DNA of 16,521 nucleotides from Syntrophaceae bacterium (GCA_014874425.1 JACWAG010000439.1:1-16521); one strand, 5' to 3'; positions 7,984 to 16,521 are shown, counted from the stretch's first letter. Notes: generated by a model from the sequence alone, not told the origin. Numbers and translations: made by a program.

Positions 7984-9534
7984 TTAGAAGGTCGTAGGCC
8001 AATTGGCCAACTGTCGGCCGCTTCTATGCCCTCCACGAGCGCCTCTGGCCAACTTGAGAGTTTTTATCAAGACTTTACGCGTATCCGTGGGGTAAATCAC
8101 ATCATCCAACAAATGTAGTCCAGCCGCTTTCCAAGGCGCTCCTGCGGCCCTAATTTGGTTTTCGGCTTTGTCTCGGGCCGCCTTGACGTCATTCGATTCA
8201 TCTATTTTCCTTCGATATACGACATTGGCTGCGACTTCTGGAGCCATAAAGCTCATTTCGGCATTTGGCCATGCCATTACGAAGTCGGCCCCCATGCCGG
8301 TTCCGCACATGTTGGAATACGCCATACCATAGGATTTACGAATAACAAGAGACACTTTTGGAACTGTCGCAAGCGCTACGGCTTCGATAAAGTTGATGAT
8401 CTTGCCAGGCATCCTCTTAAGTTCCGCTGCTCTACCAACCAGGAACCCAGGGGTGTCATGAAGGAAAATGAGCGGAATGTTATAAGAGTCACAAAGACAT
8501 ATGAAACTGCAGCATTTGTCACATCCGTCCGGTCCCATTGCCCCCGCGTTATACATCGGCTGGTTAGCTATGACGCCAACTGTGTGTCCGTCGAGGCGGG
8601 CCAAACACGTAATGACGCTTCGGTCGAAATAAGGCTTGATCGGAAATATTTTTTCGTCATCAACAATTGTGTTGATAACCCGGTTCATGTCGTATCCACG
8701 TCGAGATTCATCGGGGACGATTGTCAGCAGCTTTTCCTGTCTGGAATCTTGGTCACTGTCTCGTGATGGAACCTCTGGAGGTAACTCCTGAGCGTTAGAT
8801 GGCATGTACGAAAGAAACTCTCTAATAATGCTGAAACATTCATTTTCGTCTTCAGCCACTCGATCTACCTGACCTGTTATTTCAGCGTGGAGCTTCCATC
8901 CACCCAGGTCTTCGTTTTCGACTTTCTCACTTGTGGCCAGCTCAAGGACTCGAGGGCCGGAAACAGCCATACATGATCCTTTTACCTGGACAACAAAATC
9001 AGCTAAGGCCGCCAACCAGGACGGAGCGCCGAAACATTCCCCCATGATGGCTGCGATCAATGGGGTCTGACGACATCTGGCGGCAGTTTCTTTTCTCATG
9101 GTCATTGAGCTTAGTCCTTCAGATCCCATGATATCAGGAATACGGGCGCCTCCTCCTTCGCCCAGATTAATCACAGGATAACCCTTTTGGGCTGCCCAAC
9201 GGCTCAAACGGCTCTCCTTTTCAACACCTACCCGACCTCCACTACCAGCCAGGACAGTGGCGTCATCTGCTGTGACAGTCACCGTCCTACCATCAATCGT
9301 CCCGAATCCGCATACTTTGCCGTCAGCGGGTGTTTTATCTTCCATACCAGGAACATCAGAATGGTTAAGCGATCCGATCTCGAAAAAGCTCCCCGGATCC
9401 AGCAGTTTTTCTATACGATCCCGGGCCGTTCCATGTCCTTCAGCATGCTTCCGAGCGACCTTTTCAGTCCCTCCCATTTCCATGGCCCTGGCTTTTCGCC
9501 AAACAAGGTCCTGGGAGGTCTCTTTAATTCCCAT
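7984..9534 (-). CDS. Acyl-CoA carboxyltransferase subunit (PccB/MmdA-like)
   Basis: Carboxyltransferase subunit of a biotin-dependent acyl-CoA carboxylase or decarboxylase (propionyl-, methylmalonyl- or glutaconyl-CoA type). It moves a carboxyl group between carboxybiotin and an acyl-CoA. The start is placed at the ATG at 9534 (516 residues), because GGAGG (9544-9548) lies 9 nt upstream. A longer in-frame reading from TTG at 9567 would add 11 residues containing that ribosome binding site. The N-terminal crotonase-fold half shows LGEGGGARIPDIMGSEG (about 124-140). The C-terminal half shows KSYGMAYSNMCGTGMGADF, then AWPNAEMSFMAPEVAANVV. The family's usual GRLTARERI is EGHGTARDRI here. No biotin carboxylase, biotin carrier or decarboxylase membrane subunit is visible nearby, so the partners must lie elsewhere. 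Whether it carboxylates or decarboxylates is unknown. Confidence 0.9.
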   Translation of the reverse strand: MGIKETSQDLVWRKARAMEMGGTEKVARKHAEGHGTARDRIEKLLDPGSFFEIGSLNHSDVPGMEDKTPADGKVCGFGTIDGRTVTVTADDATVLAGSGGRVGVEKESRLSRWAAQKGYPVINLGEGGGARIPDIMGSEGLSSMTMRKETAARCRQTPLIAAIMGECFGAPSWLAALADFVVQVKGSCMAVSGPRVLELATSEKVENEDLGGWKLHAEITGQVDRVAEDENECFSIIREFLSYMPSNAQELPPEVPSRDSDQDSRQEKLLTIVPDESRRGYDMNRVINTIVDDEKIFPIKPYFDRSVITCLARLDGHTVGVIANQPMYNAGAMGPDGCDKCCSFICLCDSYNIPLIFLHDTPGFLVGRAAELKRMPGKIINFIEAVALATVPKVSLVIRKSYGMAYSNMCGTGMGADFVMAWPNAEMSFMAPEVAANVVYRRKIDESNDVKAARDKAENQIRAAGAPWKAAGLHLLDDVIYPTDTRKVLIKTLKLARGARGGHRSGRQLANWPTTF

Positions 9535-9543
9535 TGCCGCAAA

Positions 9544-9548
9544 CCTCC
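9544..9548 (-). promoter_or_regulatory. Ribosome binding site that fixes the carboxyltransferase start
   Basis: GGAGG on the minus strand, 9 nt before the ATG at 9534. It lies inside the upstream in-frame extension beginning with TTG at 9567, and so argues that the ATG is the true start. Confidence 0.8.
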
Positions 9549-9578
9549 GAAACCGACTTTGAATCAACGACGATCAAA

Positions 9579-10787
9579 TCAATCAATGGACTTCCTTTCT
9601 ATAATCGTGGCCACTCCCTGGCCGCCTCCTACACAAGCGTTGGCAAGTCCATAGCGCCCATTCCTTGCTTCAAGTATGCGGGCTAAAGTTCCGACAAGTC
9701 GGACCCCGGTCGCTCCAAGCGCGTGTCCAATGGCGATCCCTCCTCCCATGATGTTTACTTTGTCGGGATCTATGCTCAATTCCTTGATACAGTTCAGAGC
9801 TACAATGGCGAAAGCCTCGTTAATTTCCCAGTAGTCCACATCTCCGGCTTCTAGGCCCGCAGCCTTAAGCGCCTTTTTACTGGCGGGCACTGGTCCTGAT
9901 CCCATTATGGTGGGATCTACGCCTGCAAAACCAATGGAACGTATTGCGGCCATCGGTTTTATGCCCTTGGCGATAGCAGTCTCTTTGGACATCAAGACCA
10001 TGGCGCTGGCGCTTGCATTCAAAGGTGACGAGTTACCAGCGGTAATCTGGTGACCTTCTTTAAAAGCTGGGCGAAGTTTTGATAGATCTTCTATAGTAGT
10101 ATCGCCCCGGACCGCCTGGTCCATTTTTACGGTTATTCTCTTTCCGTCCGCCTGCTCCGCTTCAATCGGTAATATCTCTCCGTCAAAGAAGCCGCTCTCT
10201 TGAGCTTTTGTAGCGAGTTGATGAGACCTGACGGCCCATTTGTCCATATCCTCTCTCGAAAAATCGGTCTGAGAAAGTAGCTTTTGAGCGGTGAGGCCCA
10301 TGTTAGTGGATGTCATCATGTCCCAGTGCAGATATTCAGGAGCCGCGAACAACTTAAGGTTTGGAGCGACAAGCCCCGCCTCTGTAGTCGGTCCTCCCAT
10401 AGGGACCCTAGTCATGTTCTCCATGCCTCCAACCAAGACGATATCCGCATTATTGGTGGCAATTTCCAGAAACCCCATATGTATGGCCGCCATAGAAGAA
10501 CCGCACTGCTGGTCGACAAATTTTGCGGGGATAGTGTATGGAAGGTTTGCCAAAAAGATGGGAAAACGGCCTCCATAGGCCCATTGTTCCCCGACCGCAG
10601 TAGCGCAGCCCACAATAAAGTCATCGATTTTTTCAGGCTCGATTCCTGTTCTCTTGATAAGTTCTGGGAGCAATTCAGCCAACAACTCATCTGCTCTCAA
10701 CTTGCAAAACACGTCTCTGGAAGGATTGGTGGGTCGTGAACGCGACTGGGCGGTCCTAAGGTATCCAGCGACAACTACTTCTCTCAT
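9579..10787 (-). CDS. Acetyl-CoA acyltransferase (thiolase, degradative type)
   Basis: Thiolytic cleavage of 3-ketoacyl-CoA to acetyl-CoA and a shortened acyl-CoA, completing the beta-oxidation spiral with its neighbours. The 402-residue length is normal for the family. The nucleophilic cysteine is C95 in VDQQCGSS. Also visible are NEAFA (323-327), the catalytic H355 in GGGIAIGHALGATG and the acid/base C385 in NACVGGGQG. The residue after H355 is alanine where many thiolases have proline (GHPxG); the catalytic residues themselves are intact. A strong GAGGAG ribosome binding site (10795-10800) lies 7 nt before the ATG. It sits 48 bp after the acyl-CoA dehydrogenase. Context favours a beta-ketoacyl-CoA thiolase over a biosynthetic acetoacetyl-CoA thiolase, but the sequence does not settle this. 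Confidence 0.95.
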   Translation of the reverse strand: MREVVVAGYLRTAQSRSRPTNPSRDVFCKLRADELLAELLPELIKRTGIEPEKIDDFIVGCATAVGEQWAYGGRFPIFLANLPYTIPAKFVDQQCGSSMAAIHMGFLEIATNNADIVLVGGMENMTRVPMGGPTTEAGLVAPNLKLFAAPEYLHWDMMTSTNMGLTAQKLLSQTDFSREDMDKWAVRSHQLATKAQESGFFDGEILPIEAEQADGKRITVKMDQAVRGDTTIEDLSKLRPAFKEGHQITAGNSSPLNASASAMVLMSKETAIAKGIKPMAAIRSIGFAGVDPTIMGSGPVPASKKALKAAGLEAGDVDYWEINEAFAIVALNCIKELSIDPDKVNIMGGGIAIGHALGATGVRLVGTLARILEARNGRYGLANACVGGGQGVATIIERKSID

Positions 10788-10835
10788 CGAACGTCTCCTC
10801 TTGATATGTGAAATCTCAAAAGTCAGGTACGGATA

Positions 10836-12641
10836 TCAGTCATTGAATACTGAGTTGGTCATGTGAAGTGTTAAGAATTCATCCTCTATCAGTCTTGTGG
10901 CTAAACCCTGAATTTTGGGCAATTCATAATGGAAGAAATATTTCATAGTATGGATCTTGCCATGATAGAACTCTCCGTCATTCTCAGAGCAACTACTTGC
11001 CAAGGCCTTTTGAGCGACTACGCCCTGAGCCAACCATTGCCATGCGATGGTGATGATCCCGAAAAGTTCAAGAAAGAGGGTTGCATCGGCCAGAAATGCT
11101 TCCACTTTTCCCTTCATTGCAATTTCAACTCGCTGCATAGTGACCTTTCGCAGCGCATCCATGGCTTCTGAAAGTCTATCTGAGTAAGGCTTCAGGTCAG
11201 AATATTGCTCCGCGGACTTTATGGTAGCCTGAAGTTCCTCGAGGTAGAGTCTCAATGCCAGCCCATCCTTAGACATCACCTTGCGGCCCAGCAGGTCCAT
11301 AGCCTGAATACCTGTAGTTCCCTCATGGATGGCGTGTATCCTGATGTCTCTATAGTATTGTTCCATCGGGAACTCCTGGCAGTACCCGTAACCACCGAGT
11401 ATCTGGAGCCCCTGACTTACGGAGAGTATGCCCATTTCAGATGGATAGGTCTTTGCCACAGGTGTTAAGATGTCTAGAAGCAGAGCGTGACGCTGTCCTT
11501 GCTCGCTTCTCTGTGTGTGTGCAAGGTCCGCATACAGGCAGCACTGAAGAATTAGTGAGAGGGCTCCTTCGACCACGGCCCGCTGGAACAGTAACATTCT
11601 CCTCACATCTGAATGCTCGATTATTGGGACCTGTGGGAGTGTCGCGTCTTTGCCGGACGGATTTCTACCCTGTGGCCTTTCCTTGGCATATTCAAGGGCA
11701 GTATAATAAGCAGCCGTCGCGATCGCTGTAGCTTGCATGCCCACCCCGAGGCGGGCCTCGTTCATCATCTGAAACATGTACGACAACCCTCTGTTGGGCT
11801 CTCCGATCAGATATGCTCGGCAGTCGTTATTCTCCCCGATGCTGAGCTGCGTAATCGGACATCCCCGATAGCCTAATTTGTGATAGACCGTGGCCACGGT
11901 AACATCGTTAGGCTCCAGGGCGCCATCACTTGTGATCCTATGTTTGGGAACCAAAAACAGGGAAATCCCTTTGACACCGGGAGGCGCGCCTTTGATTCTG
12001 GCAATCATCATGTGTATGACATTGTCGGCGCCATCATGGTCTCCCGCCGAAATAAAGATCTTCTGTCCTCTGATGCGATAGTATCCCTTGTCTGTGGGCT
12101 CGGCTTGCGTGCCAATGTCAGATAGAGAACTACCAGCCTGCGGTTCAGTGAGCGCCATGGTGCCCTGCCATTCTCCAGCAAGCATGCGTGGGACATAAGT
12201 TTCTTTCATTTCATTTGAGCCAAATGAGACTACTAGATGAGCGGCCCCGGCAGTTAAAAGCGGAAAACCGGTAGAAGAGAAATTGGCCGCCGCAAATACA
12301 TAGTTGCAGGCGGTGGTCACGGTAGTCGGTAATTGTTGTCCACCTACCTCATACGGCATAGAAGCGCCGATCCAACCACCTTCTCCCCATTCCTTCATCA
12401 TGGTTCTGACCATTGGGTGGACTTTCACAGCCCCATCTTCGAGCACTGGCGCGTCTTGATCCATTTCTTTGAGGTATGGATACATCAAATCACGCGACAT
12501 CTTTAAAGCGGTATTTAGCACCAGTTCGTACGTTTCTCGTGTATGGTCCTCGTAATAGGGTAGACTCGAAAGGCGCTCAACATCGTGCACTTCGTAAAGC
12601 AGGAAATCGAGATTACGCCTACTGACGAATTTTTCTGACAT
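10836..12641 (-). CDS. Acyl-CoA dehydrogenase, large DmdC/FadE5-like class
   Basis: FAD-dependent alpha,beta-dehydrogenation of an acyl-CoA to a 2-enoyl-CoA, the first oxidative step feeding the hydratase/dehydrogenase. At 601 residues it is about 200 longer than classic acyl-CoA dehydrogenases. The extra length is an N-terminal segment (about 1-75, with FLLYEVHDVERL) and a C-terminal helical domain (about 460-590), as in the DmdC/FadE5-like class. The flavin-contact motif TEPQAGS is at 165-171. The catalytic base is E440 in IHEGTTGIQ, after GGYGYCQEFPMEQYYRD. Its GGGAG-like site (GGGAG, 12648-12652) begins directly after the stop of the previous gene, 6 nt from the ATG, suggesting coupled translation. 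Members act on diverse substrates (long-chain, aromatic side-chain or thio-acyl-CoAs), so specificity is open. No electron-transfer flavoprotein genes are in the window. Confidence 0.94.
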   Translation of the reverse strand: MSEKFVSRRNLDFLLYEVHDVERLSSLPYYEDHTRETYELVLNTALKMSRDLMYPYLKEMDQDAPVLEDGAVKVHPMVRTMMKEWGEGGWIGASMPYEVGGQQLPTTVTTACNYVFAAANFSSTGFPLLTAGAAHLVVSFGSNEMKETYVPRMLAGEWQGTMALTEPQAGSSLSDIGTQAEPTDKGYYRIRGQKIFISAGDHDGADNVIHMMIARIKGAPPGVKGISLFLVPKHRITSDGALEPNDVTVATVYHKLGYRGCPITQLSIGENNDCRAYLIGEPNRGLSYMFQMMNEARLGVGMQATAIATAAYYTALEYAKERPQGRNPSGKDATLPQVPIIEHSDVRRMLLFQRAVVEGALSLILQCCLYADLAHTQRSEQGQRHALLLDILTPVAKTYPSEMGILSVSQGLQILGGYGYCQEFPMEQYYRDIRIHAIHEGTTGIQAMDLLGRKVMSKDGLALRLYLEELQATIKSAEQYSDLKPYSDRLSEAMDALRKVTMQRVEIAMKGKVEAFLADATLFLELFGIITIAWQWLAQGVVAQKALASSCSENDGEFYHGKIHTMKYFFHYELPKIQGLATRLIEDEFLTLHMTNSVFND

Positions 12642-12652
12642 GAAAATCTCCC

Positions 12653-14782
12653 TTACGCTTCGTAAAAAGTTTTTCCTGAACAGGACATTTTTTCGAGGAG
12701 CTGAGCCGGTTTGAAACGTGTCCCGTATTGCCGCTCCAGCTCAACTAATTTGTTGTAAACGTTGGCTATTCCCCATTTATCAGCGTATCTTAGAATTCCT
12801 CCACGATATGGAGGGAACCCTGTGCCGTAAATCATGGCCAAGTCCATATCCTGAGGTCGATCGCAAACTCCTTCTTCAATCATGAGCGCCGCTTCATTGA
12901 TTGCGAGCGCCAGCATGGCGTCAACAATATCCTGATCGGAAACTTTCTTGGGTGAGACGCCGTTTTTATTGAGATAGCCTCGAATTACGTCTTCAATTTT
13001 TTTGTTGGGGACAGGTTTGGCGCCACTGTAGTCCATATATCCGGCCCCGGTCTTTCGTCCATAGCACTTGGTTTGATAGACTAATTCAGTAAGAGGATGA
13101 ATTTTATATCTTTCGCCCAACTTTCGCTCGAACGTTTTGTTGACATGATAGTTGATGTCTATGCCGGTAAGATCGGCAAGCTCCGCGGGTCCCATAGGCA
13201 TGCCGAATTCCTTCATCGCTTTTTCTATCTGGTTTCCGTCCACCCCGTCTGCGACCAGGTATACCGATCCACCAAAGAGGCCGCCGAGTTGTCTGGAAAC
13301 GTAAAATCCGGGAGCGTCATTTACAACAATGGGGGTTTTGTTGATCTTTCGACCGAACGCCACCGAAGTGGCCAGAGCATGGTCCGATGTCTCCTTGGCG
13401 CAAATGATTTCAAGGAGTGGCATACGGTGGGCGGGATTGAAAAAATGCAAGCCGATCATTCGTCCGGGGTCTTTCAGCACTGTAGCCATCTCAGTAATGG
13501 GTAGCGCTGAAGTGTTTGTGGCAAATATGGTTTCTGGATTACAAGTCGCTTCGAGTTTCTTCCATATGTCCTGTTTGACCTTCATGTCTTCCAGGACGGC
13601 TTCAATTATTAGGTCTGAATCTCTGGCGTCATCGAGTGAGGTTGTAGTCTTCAATTGGTTCTTCAGAAGTAAATCTAGATCAGTCTGGGTCATTTTTTTC
13701 TTTTTAATGTGATATTCGAAACTCTTACGTAACAACCCCAGGCCGCGAGCTAAAGCATCCTCGTTAATGTCCCACAAAACTGTTTCATACCCACCTTTTA
13801 GCAGTAAATGGACAATCCCAGAGCCCATTACCCCACCACCAAGCATTGTAACCTTTTTGATCAAGCGGGGTTCAACGCCTGCAATGCGGGGTAGGCGGCC
13901 TGCTGATCTGGTATTGAGGAATATTCCGATGAGGTTTTTAGCTACATCAGACACTGCGCATTCAACAAAAAGCTCATTCTCACGACGAATATCAGCTTCA
14001 ATATCGAATGAGAGTCCTTTTTCCATAGCTTCAATGACTTTGAACGGCGCAATGTATCCTTTGGCTTTGGCCATAGCCATGAATTTAGCTCCATTGGCGA
14101 CAGCCTGGAGTTCGCCAGCGCTTGGGAGCCGATTGTATCGGTTGCGAGTCCGCCTGCTATTAAGCGATATCGATCCGGTTATAAACTTATGAGCCGCTCC
14201 AATGGCCACGTCTATCAAGTCTTGAGGTTCAGCAATTTCGTCGACAAGTCCCCTGGTCAAACCTTTTTCGGCCCTAATCGGATTTCCCGCAGTCATCATT
14301 TCAAGAGCGTTGGGCAGACCTATAAGCCTTGGAAGGCGCTGAGTTCCACCGGCTCCCGGGATGAGCCCGACTTTAACCTCGGGTTGACCGAGCTGTACAC
14401 CTTTGGCGGCTACCCGGTAATGACAGGCCATGGCAATCTCCAGCCCGCCTCCAAGAGAATTTCCGTTTATTGCGGCGATAACCGGCTTGGGACCCATTTC
14501 AATCTGGTTCAAAAATGCAGACGTCCCCATTACCTTTTGTAACAAAGTTTCTTTTTCCGTCGCCCGATAAACCTCGGTCAGGTCTGCGCCTGCTATGAAG
14601 TTCTTGCCTGTACCGGTAAGCACGATCGCATTTACACTTGGGTCCTCAAAACAAGAGGAGATGGCTTCTACCAACTCCATAACAAAGTGTTTTGAGAGTT
14701 GGTTTACCGGTGGGTTATTCATGAAGATCGCTACCACACCATCATGGTTTTCTATTTTCAAGCTAATAAATTCAGACTTCAT
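12653..14782 (-). CDS. Bifunctional enoyl-CoA hydratase/3-hydroxyacyl-CoA dehydrogenase (FadB/FadJ type)
   Basis: Multifunctional beta-oxidation protein of 709 residues, as usual for FadB/FadJ alpha subunits. It hydrates 2-enoyl-CoA and oxidises the 3-hydroxyacyl-CoA with NAD. The N-terminal crotonase domain (about 1-195) has the oxyanion-hole motif NGNSLGGGLE and both catalytic glutamates, E115 and E135 (LGQPEVKVG), so it may also act as a delta3-delta2 isomerase. A linker (about 200-305) leads to the dehydrogenase Rossmann fold with GGGVMG (315-320). The catalytic pair is H446 (GLHFFNP) and E458, spaced 12 residues apart as in E. coli FadB. NDAPGFYVSR (488-497) and the repeated C-terminal 3HCDH domains (to about 705, with GTGFPPYRGG) follow. 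The start overlaps the ligase stop, with AAGGGGAA 8 nt upstream (14791-14798). The thiolase partner is encoded two genes downstream. Confidence 0.95.
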   Translation of the reverse strand: MKSEFISLKIENHDGVVAIFMNNPPVNQLSKHFVMELVEAISSCFEDPSVNAIVLTGTGKNFIAGADLTEVYRATEKETLLQKVMGTSAFLNQIEMGPKPVIAAINGNSLGGGLEIAMACHYRVAAKGVQLGQPEVKVGLIPGAGGTQRLPRLIGLPNALEMMTAGNPIRAEKGLTRGLVDEIAEPQDLIDVAIGAAHKFITGSISLNSRRTRNRYNRLPSAGELQAVANGAKFMAMAKAKGYIAPFKVIEAMEKGLSFDIEADIRRENELFVECAVSDVAKNLIGIFLNTRSAGRLPRIAGVEPRLIKKVTMLGGGVMGSGIVHLLLKGGYETVLWDINEDALARGLGLLRKSFEYHIKKKKMTQTDLDLLLKNQLKTTTSLDDARDSDLIIEAVLEDMKVKQDIWKKLEATCNPETIFATNTSALPITEMATVLKDPGRMIGLHFFNPAHRMPLLEIICAKETSDHALATSVAFGRKINKTPIVVNDAPGFYVSRQLGGLFGGSVYLVADGVDGNQIEKAMKEFGMPMGPAELADLTGIDINYHVNKTFERKLGERYKIHPLTELVYQTKCYGRKTGAGYMDYSGAKPVPNKKIEDVIRGYLNKNGVSPKKVSDQDIVDAMLALAINEAALMIEEGVCDRPQDMDLAMIYGTGFPPYRGGILRYADKWGIANVYNKLVELERQYGTRFKPAQLLEKMSCSGKTFYEA

Positions 14783-16457
14783 TTTTGATGTTCCCCTTCT
14801 TGCTTTCCTGTTCTTTTAAGACCCTACGCAGAATTTTCCCGGTCGCGTTTTTGGGTATTTCAAGGAGAAACTCAATGACCGTAGGACACTTATAAGCGGC
14901 CATTTTCCCCTTAGCCCAATCGATTAGTTTTTGTTCGGTAACTTTACCGATGTATTCCTCTTTTAAAACGATAAATGCCTTTACAGACTCTCCCTTTATA
15001 GGATCCGGGATAGGAATGCACGCAGCCTCGCTGACTGCGGGATTACGCATTAAAAATCCTTCCACTTCCTCTGGCGCGATAGCGTAGCCGGAAGCCTTGA
15101 TCATTTCTTTCTTTCTTCCCAAGAAATAAAGGTAACCGCCATCATCAAACCTTCCCATGTCCCCGCTATAAACTCGGCCGTCGCGCAAAGTCTCTTTTGT
15201 CGCGTCTTCACGTCCCCAGTAACCTTTAAAAACGCCGGGGCTTTTGATAGTTATTTCACCTATCTTCCCCCGTGGCAATTCTAGGTAGGGATCCTCAAAA
15301 TCCATAATTTTTATATCTGTGCCAACATGAGGGATCCCTACGCTGCCGATGCGGGGCTTGTCCAATGGGCTAAATGTGTCACCGGTATGAGTTTCGCTAA
15401 GTCCATAAGCCGCTTCGACGATCACGCCCCCTTTTGTGAATTTTCGCCAGTTTTCAACGATCTCCTCTGTAAGGAATAAGCCGAAACTTGTGGCAAGGCT
15501 AATCCTGAGTGAGGTTAAGTCGATGGATCGTTCCTGAGAAATTTTCATGGTGGGAACATACATAGATACTGTGCCATACATCTTGGAGCATTTCAGGTTA
15601 TTTATGGCCAGCGCGGTAGTGAGTGGGTCAAACCGGCTCATTGTGATGGCTGTGCCCCCTGCGTATAGCGGAACGGTTAGCCCGAACAACATACCAGCTA
15701 TGTGATAGGTAGGCATAGCTGTCAGCATCACGTCCTCCGGGCCACATTTATAAACCATGGTCATGGCCGCTGTCTTGTAAAGTTGGTTACCGTGAGTAAG
15801 AATAGCAGCCTTAGGCAATCCCGTTGTCCCACTTGTAAACTGAAGCAGGCATGGATCATCCATAGAAACATTGGGAGGAGAATAATCGGGTACAGGGTTT
15901 TTGAGGATGTTGCTCAATTCCACCGTGTCAGGAAAACGAACCCTCGGCCGAGTCATGGTGTCGTGAACCGGGAGAACTGGAGCGTCCGGCAAAAAATCGG
16001 AGAAACCGGTTACAACAATATGATCAAATTTGCACTTGGTATTGGCCTCTTTGACATACGGGTATAGATCATCTTGACAGACAATTGTCTTTGTCTCTGT
16101 CTGGATCAGTTCTTCTTCTAGTTCCCATGCCTTAAACATTGGGCCACATGGTACAACAATCCCTCCGGCTTTGTGGGTCCCCAACTGACATATCGCATAC
16201 TGAGGACAGTTTTGCATATATATGGCTACCCTGTCCCCCTTTTTCAGACCCTCCGAAATTAGGTATGAAGCGAAGCGATCAGTCAGCGTGTCTAGTTCCT
16301 TGTAGGAAATTTCTAGACCATAAAAGTTAATGGCTGGTTTATTTGGAGAAGCATTGGCGTGACTGCGCAAGTACTCGAACATAGGTTTTTCGCCAAAATG
16401 GTAATTTATTTCCATGGGAATGTCGGCGGGCCAACTTTTTGACCAAAATGTTTCCAT
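14772..16457 (-). CDS. AMP-forming acyl-CoA synthetase (fatty acid--CoA ligase family)
   Basis: Activates a carboxylic acid to its CoA thioester through an acyl-adenylate, using ATP; this is probably the entry step of the cluster. The 561-residue length is normal for the ANL superfamily. Visible signatures are the phosphate loop TSGTTGLPKA (208-217), YGLSET (351-356), the ATP-ribose aspartate in YSGD (430-433), the hinge GRKKEMIKASG (447-457), and PKNATGK with the catalytic lysine K541. The N-terminal FWSKSWPADIP resembles the opening of long-chain acyl-CoA ligases, which supports the 16457 ATG. An AAGGTG ribosome binding site lies 7 nt upstream (16465-16470). Its 3' end overlaps the next gene by 11 bp, indicating translational coupling. 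The chain length or structure of the acid cannot be told from sequence. I am sure of the family and unsure of the substrate. Confidence 0.95.
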   Translation of the reverse strand: METFWSKSWPADIPMEINYHFGEKPMFEYLRSHANASPNKPAINFYGLEISYKELDTLTDRFASYLISEGLKKGDRVAIYMQNCPQYAICQLGTHKAGGIVVPCGPMFKAWELEEELIQTETKTIVCQDDLYPYVKEANTKCKFDHIVVTGFSDFLPDAPVLPVHDTMTRPRVRFPDTVELSNILKNPVPDYSPPNVSMDDPCLLQFTSGTTGLPKAAILTHGNQLYKTAAMTMVYKCGPEDVMLTAMPTYHIAGMLFGLTVPLYAGGTAITMSRFDPLTTALAINNLKCSKMYGTVSMYVPTMKISQERSIDLTSLRISLATSFGLFLTEEIVENWRKFTKGGVIVEAAYGLSETHTGDTFSPLDKPRIGSVGIPHVGTDIKIMDFEDPYLELPRGKIGEITIKSPGVFKGYWGREDATKETLRDGRVYSGDMGRFDDGGYLYFLGRKKEMIKASGYAIAPEEVEGFLMRNPAVSEAACIPIPDPIKGESVKAFIVLKEEYIGKVTEQKLIDWAKGKMAAYKCPTVIEFLLEIPKNATGKILRRVLKEQESKKGNIKNEV

Positions 16458-16521
16458 TTCTCAACACCTTGTTTTCTTTTGTTGTTAGTAACGATTGTTA
16501 AGAGTTTCAGAGAAAATGGAT

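Noticed and set aside
7788..8036. 82-codon minus-strand reading frame crossing the end of the carboxyltransferase gene into the gap
   Set aside because: It overlaps the conserved C-terminus of the carboxyltransferase in another frame, its residue mix is unlike a protein family I know, and the gap part is simple non-coding sequence.
8155..8766. 203-codon plus-strand reading frame
   Set aside because: It lies wholly antisense to the carboxyltransferase coding region, has no recognisable motif, and all convincing genes are on the minus strand.
9535..9567. N-terminal extension of the carboxyltransferase from a TTG codon
   Set aside because: It contains the GGAGG ribosome binding site of the downstream ATG, and the added residues resemble nothing in the family.
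9187..10739. Plus-strand reading frames of about 150 codons (9187-9654 and 10284-10739)
   Set aside because: Antisense shadows of the carboxyltransferase and thiolase genes, with no family signature.
16482..16500. Repeated TTGTTA and the small palindrome TAAC-GATT-GTTA upstream of the ligase
   Set aside because: The arms are only 4-6 bp in AT-rich DNA near the window edge, too weak to call an operator.

Overview
All eight genes in this window lie on the minus strand, so they are described here in transcription order, from high to low coordinates. The gene families suggest an anaerobic Desulfobacterota-type (former Deltaproteobacteria) bacterium. The clues are a 4-hydroxybutyryl-CoA dehydratase-like [4Fe-4S]/flavin protein (an oxygen-sensitive family), a 600-residue acyl-CoA dehydrogenase with extra N- and C-terminal domains, and a lone carboxyltransferase of the propionyl/methylmalonyl-CoA type. 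Base composition looks moderate (mid-40s % G+C by eye, not computed). Taxonomy is an inference only.

Region 1 (16457 to 6271) is a tightly packed acyl-CoA catabolic cluster. It begins with an AMP-forming acyl-CoA ligase and an overlapping fused enoyl-CoA hydratase/3-hydroxyacyl-CoA dehydrogenase. These are followed by the acyl-CoA dehydrogenase, a thiolase and a carboxyltransferase. A 246-bp gap then precedes the 4-hydroxybutyryl-CoA dehydratase/vinylacetyl-CoA isomerase-like gene, and an intrinsic terminator closes the cluster. Every gene has a good ribosome binding site. The first four enzymes give a complete activation plus beta-oxidation spiral. The last two add carboxyl transfer (or decarboxylation) and a radical-type dehydratase/isomerase, pointing to a substrate more complex than a plain fatty acid, such as a hydroxylated, beta,gamma-unsaturated or dicarboxylic acid. 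The true substrate cannot be read from the sequence.

Region 2 (6270 to 5889) is a 382-bp non-coding stretch. It holds the terminator and presumably the promoter and leader of the next unit.

Region 3 (5888 to 1) holds two tandem RND (AcrB-like) efflux permeases. The first is complete (1042 codons). The second is cut by the window edge after about 895 codons but is open and in frame throughout the visible part. The paralogues are collinear without net insertion or deletion (constant offset of 3201 bp), and 77 of the first 100 residues are identical. No membrane-fusion protein or outer-membrane channel gene is visible. No RNA genes, insertion sequences or CRISPR arrays were seen.
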